NCBI GenBank assembly: GCA_002369195.1
Contig: DFEW01000017.1
Coordinates: 8,291 to 20,628, forward strand
DNA length: 12,338 nt
Direction of reading: 5' to 3'
Source: Christensenella sp. UBA3792
GTDB lineage: Bacteria > Bacillota > Clostridia > Christensenellales > CAG-138
Positions 7,170 through 12,338 of the stretch are shown in pieces (positions within the stretch are counted from its first letter, which is position 1; each line of letters begins with the position of its first letter). The notes below the pieces were generated by a model. It ran no database searches. It saw nothing but the letters and a program-made list of their open reading frames with translations, and was not told where the DNA came from. The position numbers were made by a program, and so were the translations under genes.

Positions 7170-7194
7170 CTGCCGCGCCGCAAGCGGCGGGCAG
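7170..7194 (-). terminator. GC-rich hairpin after the first cohesin/Fn3 gene
   Basis: CTGCC and GGCAG enclose a second block GCCGC/GCGGC around a two-base loop, starting about a dozen bases after the stop codon at 7207-7209. There is no T tract behind it, so it could be a weak or factor-assisted terminator or a 3'-end stabilising structure, with the inverted-repeat element following. Confidence 0.45.
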
Positions 7195-7206
7195 GATGAT
7201 GCGTTG

Positions 7207-8664
7207 TTACTTCACGGTTGCGCTGAGCACGTTCGACCATGCGCCGTAGTAGGTCATACCGTTGAACTCATGGTACGAACGGACGGTGACGTAGTAGGTG
7301 CCCGCCTTGAGGTTCTTGACGACGGTCTCATAGGTCGACGCATCGGTGATCTTGATCGCGACAACGTTCTTGGTGAACGCCGCATCCGTTGCGTACTTGA
7401 CCTGATAGCCGGTGAAGTTCTTGGAGCCCGCCCACTTGATCGTCAGCTGCTTGTTGCCCGCGACGACGGAGTTCAGCTTGCGGCTGGTGATACGGACGGT
7501 GGTCTTGAGCGCGCTGACGAGACCGAGGTTGAAGTTGCCGGAATCCTCGTTCACGTTGCCGCCGATCTCGATGCCCGCGACCGGGTCGAGACGTCTCTCG
7601 AAGTATGCCTTGACGCCGTACTGATAACGCGTGCCCGCATAGACCTTATGCGCATCGTCAACGCCGTCGATGTAGGTGGTTTCGGTCGTGTTGTTCCAGC
7701 GTGCGAATGCGGTCCAGCCGTCGGTCGTGGTGCTCCACGCACGGCGATAGATGACGTAGCCCGCTGCGCCTTCGACCGGGGACCAGGTGACCTTGATGCC
7801 GTTGTCGACGTTCTCGACCTTGATGTCCTCGGATGCCGGCAGATAGATCTTGAAGAAGGTCTGGCACTCGCCGGTGTATGCACCCTTGAAGGTCACGAAG
7901 ATGTAGCCCGTGCCGGGGAGCGTGTTCTCTTTGTACTCGTAATCGTAGTACATCGGGTCGATCTCCGCACCGGTTTCCTTATCGAATACCTTGAAGCCCG
8001 GGGTGTATTCCTTCTGGTTGATGTCGTATACGAGGTACGGCGTCGCGCCCTTCCACTCGACTTCATCCTCGTTGATCTTGATCTCGCCTTCGAGCGCGGT
8101 GATTGCGGAGACCGTGAACGGCGTGAAGTCCGCCGCGAGGTCCTTGCGGACGACCGGCTTTTCCGCCGTGTTCTCGACGTTTGCGCCGTCTGCCAGCGTG
8201 AACGCGATCTCGGTGCCCGGCTCAAGCTCTTCCGCGACTTCGAAATAGAGCGTCAAAAGCAGGAGCGATTCGCCCGGAACGACGCCTTCGGTGCTGACGA
8301 ACGCACAGCTGACCGCACCTGCCTTGTTCGGGTTGACCGCCGCAGAATCCATGCCGTTGCCGGTCTCGTAGTCCACAAACGTCAGCTGCGCAGCATCGTA
8401 GTTGAGCTCGAACGTTGCGGTGTAAACCACTTCCTCGGCGCGCGTGCCGGTCGTCGTTTCATGGCCCGGTTCCTCGGGTTCGCCGCTCAGCTCCACGTCA
8501 ACCTTGAGGCAGTTCGCGTCGCCGACCTTTGCCATGTTGTCCTTCGTTTCTCCGCCCTTGATCACGAGCCTGTAAGCCATTTCTTCCGCGTCGTCCGCGA
8601 CTGCTGCGGGGATCAGCGCGAGTACCATGATCAGAGAAAGGAGCACTGCCAGCGTCTTTTTCAT
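7207..8664 (-). CDS. Secreted cohesin-like / Ig-like / Fn3 protein (paralogue A)
   Basis: A 485-residue exported protein of unknown role. A Sec signal peptide (MKKT, hydrophobic 5-19, likely cleavage after AVA at 21-23) is followed by a cohesin-like beta-sandwich (about 30-190, with FELNYDAAQLTF and LLLTLYFEV as typical strands). Next comes an Ig-like domain (about 200-276) with the DYEYKENTLPGTGYIFVTFK and TFFKIYLP pattern seen in clostridial surface proteins, then two Fn3 domains (about 278-393 and 394-485). There is no LPXTG, SLH or membrane anchor and no dockerin. The ATG at 8662-8664 has AGGAGG (8675-8680). It has its own promoter and a leader of about 140 bases. It is the tandem paralogue of the gene at 8919-10349. 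A role in surface adhesion or binding is plausible but not shown. Confidence 0.85.
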   Translation of the reverse strand: MKKTLAVLLSLIMVLALIPAAVADDAEEMAYRLVIKGGETKDNMAKVGDANCLKVDVELSGEPEEPGHETTTGTRAEEVVYTATFELNYDAAQLTFVDYETGNGMDSAAVNPNKAGAVSCAFVSTEGVVPGESLLLLTLYFEVAEELEPGTEIAFTLADGANVENTAEKPVVRKDLAADFTPFTVSAITALEGEIKINEDEVEWKGATPYLVYDINQKEYTPGFKVFDKETGAEIDPMYYDYEYKENTLPGTGYIFVTFKGAYTGECQTFFKIYLPASEDIKVENVDNGIKVTWSPVEGAAGYVIYRRAWSTTTDGWTAFARWNNTTETTYIDGVDDAHKVYAGTRYQYGVKAYFERRLDPVAGIEIGGNVNEDSGNFNLGLVSALKTTVRITSRKLNSVVAGNKQLTIKWAGSKNFTGYQVKYATDAAFTKNVVAIKITDASTYETVVKNLKAGTYYVTVRSYHEFNGMTYYGAWSNVLSATVK

Positions 8665-8804
8665 TGGTTCTTATCCTCCTGCGAAATAATGCGGACCGTC
8701 CGGCGGATCTCGACGGAATCCCGTTCAAAAGCCGACCGTCGGAACGAATCCGAGTATGTGACGAGTCCTGCTTGCAGTTTTGTTCACAGTATCGTCATAT
8801 TTTC
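8665..8804 (-). promoter_or_regulatory. Long structured 5' leader of paralogue A
   Basis: Between the inferred transcription start (about 8804) and the ATG lie about 140 bases with several short complementary blocks on the minus strand: CCGA/TCGG, ACGG/CCGT, GACGG/CCGTC and GGAC/GTCC. I recognise no known riboswitch class. The leader may simply stabilise the mRNA or affect translation. Confidence 0.4.
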
Positions 8805-8810
8805 TGATAT

Positions 8811-8839
8811 ATCATATCATACTCTTTTTGGTTTTGCAA
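8811..8839 (-). promoter_or_regulatory. Sigma-A type promoter with extended -10, paralogue A
   Basis: On the minus strand TTGCAA (8834-8839) and TATGAT (8811-8816) are 17 bases apart, and TGA directly before the -10 makes it an extended -10. The surroundings are strikingly AT-rich compared with the GC-rich genes. A second TATGAT overlaps at 8816-8821 but is too close to the -35 box. Confidence 0.8.
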
Positions 8840-8849
8840 GCATTCCGAT

Positions 8850-8880
8850 AAAAAAGGTTGTCCGAGATAACCACTTTTTC
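8850..8880 (-). terminator. Intrinsic terminator of paralogue B
   Basis: On the minus strand AAAAA, a two-base bulge and GGTT pair with AACC and TTTTTT around a nine-base loop, about 40 bases after the paralogue B stop codon (8919-8921). The T tract is good. The sequence also has A and T tracts on the right sides for the plus strand. It insulates paralogue B from the promoter of paralogue A just downstream. Confidence 0.7.
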
Positions 8881-8918
8881 GTGTTTCGCATCCGCGTGCA
8901 CATCGGACAGCCGTCCGG

Positions 8919-10349
8919 CTACTTTGTTTTCGCACTTTTCGCGTCCGACCAGGCGCCGCAGTACGTCATGACGTCGGTCGTGTGGTACGAACGGACGCGC
9001 ACATAATAAGTTGTTTTTGCCTTCAGCCCGCCGATCGCGGTCTCATACGTCTTCGGATCGGCGATGCGCACGGTCTTGACGTTCTTCGTAAAGTCCGCAT
9101 CGGTCGCGATCTGCACGTCATAGCCGGTAAAGACCGCGCTGCCCGTCCACTTGACCGTGAGCTGCTTTGATCCGCCGGTTACGCTTTTGAGCGTGCGCGA
9201 GGTGATGCGCACCGTCGTTTTGAGCGGTCCGACGATGCCGAGGTTGTAGTTGCCCGACGGCTCGTTGACGTTGCCGCCGATCTCGACGTTCGCGATCGGA
9301 TCGAGGCGGCGCGCAAAGTACGCCTTGACGCCGTACTGATAGCGCGTGCCCGCATACACCTTATGCGACGCATCCGCGCCGTCGAGGTAGGTCGTTTCGG
9401 TCGTGTTGTTCCACCGCGCAAACGCCGTCCATCCGTCGGTGGTGCTGCTCCACGCACGGCGATAGATGACATAGCCCGCCGCGCCTTCGACCGGCGTCCA
9501 GCTGAGCTTGATGCCCTCGGCGGTGTTCTCGACCGTTGTCTGCGCCGTTGCAGGCAGGTAGATCTTGAAGCTGCCCCGGCAGGTGCCGGACAGACCGTTC
9601 TTGAACGTCACGAGCACGTAGCCGGTTCCGGCGCACGCGTTTTCGCGGTATTCGTACTCGTACTGCGACGGATCGATCACATCGCCGTTCTCATCCTTCA
9701 CAACGAAGCGGGGGGTGTGCGCAAACCCGTCGTCGATCACGTACGCGGTCGTTCCCTTAAACTGCACGTCGTCCGCGTTCCATTCGACCGTGCCGGTCAC
9801 CGGACGGTCCGGATCGGGCGTCGGCGGTATGAACGGCACAGGACCGTCGACCGTAAACGGTGCAAAGCTGCTGCCGACGGTTCGCGGCGTCGCCTTGCCG
9901 GCTGCATAGGATTCGGCTTCCGCATCGCCGAGCGCGAACGAAACAGCGGTCCCGACCGGAAGATCGCGCAGGAACCGGAACCACACGGTCAGCAGCACCG
10001 TGCCGTCGCTCACGGTCACGCCGCTGCCGGAGGCGAACGCATAGACGACCGCGCCGTCGCCGTTCGGATTGACCGTGCCGGATGCCGCCGACGCCGTCGT
10101 GAACCGAACCGGCAGCAGCCGTTCGCTGTCATAGCGCAGCGCAAAGTACAGCGCCGACAGCTTTTTCGCCGCCGTCGCGCCGTGCAGCAGCACCTCGACC
10201 TTGAGGCACTGCACATCGTCGACCGTCTCGAGGTGTTCCGACACCGGTCCGCCCGCAATTTCCAGCACGTAGTCCTCGCCCGCCGCAGATGCCGTCAGCA
10301 CCGGCACGAGCAGCAGCAGTATAAGGATCGCCGCGATCCATCGTCTCAT
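8919..10349 (-). CDS. Secreted cohesin-like / Ig-like / Fn3 protein (paralogue B)
   Basis: A 476-residue exported protein, tandem paralogue of 7207-8664. Signal peptide MRRW with a leucine-rich core (5-18) and probable cleavage after ASA (20-22); cohesin-like domain about 27-168; a proline-rich linker FIPPTPDPDRP (173-183) absent from paralogue A; Ig-like domain about 190-266; two Fn3 domains about 268-383 and 384-476. The frame is open to 10694, but the ATG at 10347-10349 begins a proper signal peptide and has GGGAGG (10359-10364); the upstream 115 codons run through the promoter and into the divergent gene, so they are rejected. In the first Fn3 and the start of the second, 97 of 120 residues match paralogue A (B 281-400), while the cohesin-like part is visibly more diverged. 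No anchor or dockerin is visible. Function unknown; a surface or matrix binding role is only an inference. Confidence 0.85.
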   Translation of the reverse strand: MRRWIAAILILLLLVPVLTASAAGEDYVLEIAGGPVSEHLETVDDVQCLKVEVLLHGATAAKKLSALYFALRYDSERLLPVRFTTASAASGTVNPNGDGAVVYAFASGSGVTVSDGTVLLTVWFRFLRDLPVGTAVSFALGDAEAESYAAGKATPRTVGSSFAPFTVDGPVPFIPPTPDPDRPVTGTVEWNADDVQFKGTTAYVIDDGFAHTPRFVVKDENGDVIDPSQYEYEYRENACAGTGYVLVTFKNGLSGTCRGSFKIYLPATAQTTVENTAEGIKLSWTPVEGAAGYVIYRRAWSSTTDGWTAFARWNNTTETTYLDGADASHKVYAGTRYQYGVKAYFARRLDPIANVEIGGNVNEPSGNYNLGIVGPLKTTVRITSRTLKSVTGGSKQLTVKWTGSAVFTGYDVQIATDADFTKNVKTVRIADPKTYETAIGGLKAKTTYYVRVRSYHTTDVMTYCGAWSDAKSAKTK

Positions 10350-10377
10350 GCTTTCGTTCCTCCCGTTTGATACATTC

Positions 10378-10406
10378 AGTGTACCACATGCCGCCGCGCC
10401 GGACAA
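10378..10406 (-). promoter_or_regulatory. Promoter of paralogue B
   Basis: On the minus strand TTGTCC (10401-10406) and TACACT (10378-10383) are separated by 17 bases, placing the start near 10371 and giving a short leader with GGGAGG. The -35 is weaker than that of paralogue A, so the two genes need not be expressed alike. Confidence 0.65.
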
Positions 10407-10425
10407 GCCGCAAATCGGAAAAGAC

Positions 10426-10445
10426 CCGTATTTGCCGCAATACGG
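10426..10445. repeat. Short palindrome in the divergent intergenic region
   Basis: CCGTATT (10426-10432) and AATACGG (10439-10445) form a seven-base inverted repeat with a six-base spacer. It lies between the divergent promoters, ending three bases before the -35 box of the M28 gene. It could be an operator or a leftover hairpin; no regulator gene is present to pair it with. Confidence 0.4.
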
Positions 10446-10447
10446 CA

Positions 10448-10476
10448 TTGCACAGGCGGACCGTTTATGATATTCT
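10448..10476 (+). promoter_or_regulatory. Probable promoter of the M28 peptidase gene
   Basis: TTGCAC (10448-10453) and TATTCT (10471-10476) are 17 bases apart, with TGA before the -10 giving an extended -10. The match is moderate. A small palindrome CTGTT/AACAG (10475-10489) covers the likely start region and precedes the Shine-Dalgarno AAGGAGG (10492-10498). Confidence 0.55.
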
Positions 10477-10503
10477 GTTGTCAGAACAGGCAAGGAGGAC
10501 GCT

Positions 10504-11733
10504 ATGAACAGCAAAGCATTGAAACAAATCTTTACGGACACCGACTTTGTACATCGCAGCGGCACGCCGGAGGAACTTCGGGTCGCCGAGTACCTGAAAG
10601 CGCGCTGTGAGGCGTTCGGCGCGACGGCGCGCATCGAAGCGTTCCCCGTGCCGATGGCCGAGATCGAGGAAACGCACGTCTTTGCAGACGGCAAAGAGAT
10701 CCCCGCGAAGGGCTTTTTCTGCTGCGGCAGCGGCGAGGTCGAAGGCGAGCTGTACTACATGCCGTCGCAGGATCGCGTTTCCGTCGCCGGCGCAAAGGAC
10801 AAGATCGTGCTGATGGATACGAGCGGCATCGGCTTTTTCGGATATCAGGATCTGATGAAGGCCGGCGCGAAGGGCATTTTGTTCCAGTACGGCGATCTGC
10901 ACAACGGCAACCGCGACATCGATGAGCGCGATCTTCGCGCCGCGGTGGTCGGCGAACAGCAAAAGGTGCTGTGCGCCATGCTGCACGTTTCCGCGGCGGT
11001 TGCGCTCGTCAAAAATAAAACGAAACGCGTGCGCATTCAGATCAAACAGCGCGAGTACGAGGGCGAATCGCACAACGTCGTCGCCGAGCTGCCTGGCAAA
11101 ACCGACGAATGGATCGCGCTGTCCGCGCATTACGACACGACCGCGCTGTCCCACGGCTCCTACGACAACATGACCGGATGCGTCGGCATCCTCGGCGTGC
11201 TGGAAGCGCTGAAGAACAAGCCCTTAAACTACGGACTGCGGCTCGTGTTCTGCGGCAGCGAGGAGCGCGGTCTGCTCGGCTCCAAGGCGTATGTCCGCGA
11301 CCACGAAGCGGAGCTTGAAAAGATTGCCCTGAACGTCAACCTCGATATGATCGGCACGATCATGGGCAAGTTTATCGCGCGCGTCTCCGCCGAGGAAGCG
11401 CTCGCGCACTACATCACCTATATGGGCGCGGAGCTCGGCTTCCCGGTGAGCGCAAAGACCGGCGTGTATTCGAGCGACTCTACGCCGTTCGCCGACAAGG
11501 GCGTCCCCGCGCTTTCGTTTGCGCGGCTCGCGAACGGCAGCGTCGCGCCGATCCATTGCCGCTTCGACCGCCCCGACGTGCTGTCGATGGAACAGCTTCA
11601 AAAGGATATCGCGTTTATCGCCGAATTCACGCGCCGCATGGCGATGTCCGCCGTCTGTCCGGTCGGCCGCGACATCCCCGACTCGGTCAAAAAGGAGCTC
11701 GACGAATACCTGTTCCGCAAGCGCAGAGACTGA
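10504..11733 (+). CDS. M28-family zinc aminopeptidase
   Basis: A metallopeptidase of family M28, most likely removing N-terminal residues from peptides; substrate preference unknown. 409 residues. The two-zinc site is complete: H209 and D211 in SAHYDT, D221 in YDNMTG, E253 (general base) and E254 in GSEERGLLGS, D281 in NLDMIG, and H351 in PIHCRFDRPD. Residues about 60-190, between the N-terminal helix and the catalytic part, match the position of the PA-like insert often seen in this family (GYQDLMKAGAKGILF at 113-127). There is no signal peptide, so it should be cytoplasmic, unlike many secreted M28 enzymes. The ATG at 10504 has AAGGAGG five bases upstream. It is the only plus-strand gene, divergent from the secreted paralogue, and ends in a strong terminator. 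Confidence 0.92.
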   Translation: MNSKALKQIFTDTDFVHRSGTPEELRVAEYLKARCEAFGATARIEAFPVPMAEIEETHVFADGKEIPAKGFFCCGSGEVEGELYYMPSQDRVSVAGAKDKIVLMDTSGIGFFGYQDLMKAGAKGILFQYGDLHNGNRDIDERDLRAAVVGEQQKVLCAMLHVSAAVALVKNKTKRVRIQIKQREYEGESHNVVAELPGKTDEWIALSAHYDTTALSHGSYDNMTGCVGILGVLEALKNKPLNYGLRLVFCGSEERGLLGSKAYVRDHEAELEKIALNVNLDMIGTIMGKFIARVSAEEALAHYITYMGAELGFPVSAKTGVYSSDSTPFADKGVPALSFARLANGSVAPIHCRFDRPDVLSMEQLQKDIAFIAEFTRRMAMSAVCPVGRDIPDSVKKELDEYLFRKRRD

Positions 11734-11754
11734 ATTCGCCCTTCCCGAACGAAC

Positions 11755-11792
11755 AAAAGGTGCGGACCGCAAACGCGGCTCGCACCTTTTTT
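11755..11792. terminator. Strong bidirectional intrinsic terminator
   Basis: AAAAGGTGCG pairs with CGCACCTTTT, and an inner CCGC/GCGG block extends the stem after a two-base internal loop on each side; a run of six Ts follows on the plus strand. It lies 21 bases after the M28 stop codon. Because A and T tracts flank both ends, it can also end minus-strand transcripts from the small membrane protein gene at 11851-12183. Confidence 0.9.
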
Positions 11793-11804
11793 ATACCCAA
11801 AAGC

Positions 11805-11849
11805 AAGGTCTGCCGACCTTTGTGTGCGGCATCCGGTTCGTCAAACCGG
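11805..11849. repeat. Two small hairpins between convergent genes
   Basis: AAGGTC/GACCTT (11805-11820, four-base loop) and CCGGTT/AACCGG (11833-11849, five-base loop) are two perfect six-pair inverted repeats lying between the terminator and the stop codon of the small membrane protein. Neither has its own T tract. They may stabilise the 3' end of the minus-strand mRNA. Confidence 0.45.
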
Positions 11850-11850
11850 C

Positions 11851-12183
11851 TCAGACATAACGGGCATTCGAATCGGCAGTCACGATCATGATGATCACAA
11901 ACAGGACCGTGGCGCCGATCGTGCTGACCGTCTGAATGATCCTCATGATGCTTTTGCGAACGCCGAGCAGCAGAAGAATGCCGGAAATGATGCTGACTGC
12001 GGCAAGAACGATCTGCAGATAAAACAGGAACGACTGATCGGCAATCTGCAGTCTTGCAACGGGGCTGCGGTGCCATTCCCGGATGCCCCCCGTCGGCATC
12101 ACGGCGCGGTCCGTATAGAACGCGATATTCAGGATAACAAGATACGCGACATTTACGATCATGGAGAGTATGGTCAACAACAT
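11851..12183 (-). CDS. Small three-helix membrane protein, unknown function
   Basis: A 110-residue hydrophobic protein that I do not recognise. Three hydrophobic segments are clear at about 2-23, 52-74 and 83-102. Between the first and second is a polar loop (24-50) with RAVMPTGGIREWHRSP, and a short basic turn VRKSIMR (75-81) separates the second and third. By the positive-inside rule the 75-82 turn is probably cytoplasmic. The ATG at 12181-12183 has AAAGGAG at 12194-12200, ten bases upstream. The stop codon at 11851-11853 is followed by small hairpins and the shared terminator. A coding frame is supported by the clean membrane pattern, the ribosome site and the terminator; no clear promoter is seen, and the repeat at 12243 lies close upstream. 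Confidence 0.7.
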   Translation of the reverse strand: MLLTILSMIVNVAYLVILNIAFYTDRAVMPTGGIREWHRSPVARLQIADQSFLFYLQIVLAAVSIISGILLLLGVRKSIMRIIQTVSTIGATVLFVIIMIVTADSNARYV

Positions 12184-12242
12184 CCTTCGTTCGCTCCTTT
12201 CGATTCGCTGATAAACACATGAGGCCCGTCGCCCCCGCAGGC

Positions 12243-12338
12243 TGTCGTTCTGAGCCGCATGCGAACAATCTCAGAGCGCTGAAAGCCGATCCGTTCCGAG
12301 ATCCTTCGTCACATTCCACTTCGCTACGCTGCCGTTAC
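12243..12338 (+). repeat. Dispersed palindromic repeat, cut by the window edge
   Basis: The stretch starting TGTCGTTCTGAGC, followed by AATCTCAGAG and then CCGTTCCGAGATCCTTCG, has the layout of dispersed palindromic repeats found between genes in many Clostridia and other bacteria. Blocks such as GCGAAC, AATCT-AGA and GTTC-GAGATC recur in the reverse complement of the core of the element at 7019-7153. Its mirror-image end would lie beyond 12338. No gene is seen in this last 155-base stretch. Confidence 0.55.

Noticed and set aside
8700..8760. Weak similarity of the paralogue A leader to the 12243 repeat (AAAGCCGA-CCGT blocks)
   Set aside because: Only a few short blocks match by eye; this could be chance in GC-rich DNA.
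7162..9006. 614-codon plus-strand frame across paralogue A
   Set aside because: Shadow frame passing through the promoter and terminator between the paralogues; no domain or ribosome site.
10475..10489. CTGTT/AACAG palindrome as a LexA box
   Set aside because: Does not fit the Firmicutes LexA consensus and the downstream gene is not an SOS gene; kept only as an unnamed palindrome.
10350..10694. Upstream extension of the paralogue B frame
   Set aside because: The 115 extra codons cross the promoter region and overlap the M28 gene on the other strand; the ATG at 10347-10349 begins a signal peptide and has GGGAGG.
10465..11154. 229-codon minus-strand frame across the M28 gene
   Set aside because: Antisense shadow; the plus-strand frame carries all M28 zinc ligands.
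11687..12319. 210-codon minus-strand frame overlapping the small membrane protein in another frame
   Set aside because: Runs through the terminator and repeat, has no domain, and the alternative frame has clean transmembrane segments and a ribosome site.

Overview
The window looks like chromosomal DNA of a GC-rich member of the Firmicutes, most likely Clostridia (a gut-type lineage such as Christensenellales or Oscillospirales is my guess; no marker here settles it). The reasons are a tRNA-Phe T-box leader ahead of pheS, strong AAGGAGG ribosome binding sites, sigma-A type promoters, a secreted cohesin-like/Fn3 protein pair, and dispersed palindromic repeats of a kind common in such genomes. 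Seven of the eight genes lie on the minus strand; only the M28 peptidase is on the plus strand. In this GC-rich DNA nearly every real gene carries long open shadow frames, which were discarded.

Region 1-4290 is one transcription unit read leftwards: a sigma-A promoter, a Phe T-box leader with its terminator hairpin, pheS, pheT, and the 5' two thirds of nadE (cut by the window edge). The stop codons of pheS and pheT are fused to the Shine-Dalgarno of the next gene (TAAGGAGG). Phe-tRNA aminoacylation and the last step of NAD synthesis therefore seem to share one tRNA-Phe-sensing control element. A 13-bp perfect inverted repeat straddles the pheS promoter and lies just past the end of the neighbouring esterase gene.

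Region 4325-6990 holds a membrane-anchored type-B carboxylesterase with its own promoter, and a PrsW-family intramembrane metalloprotease with a terminator hairpin behind it. Region 7019-7153 is a 135-bp miniature inverted-repeat element with nested termini; a related repeat begins at 12243 and runs off the right edge.

Region 7207-10349 contains two tandem, separately promoted paralogues, both secreted: signal peptide, cohesin-like beta-sandwich, an Ig-like linker domain and two Fn3 domains. Their Fn3 part is nearly the same (97 of 120 residues identical by hand count) while the N-terminal part has diverged. Divergently from them, 10504-11733 encodes a cytoplasmic M28 zinc aminopeptidase ending in a strong, probably bidirectional terminator, which it shares with a small three-helix membrane protein of unknown function (11851-12183). 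I see no tRNA, rRNA, CRISPR array, phage gene or transposase gene. The paralogue pair is the least explained content; I do not see a clearly new multi-gene system.
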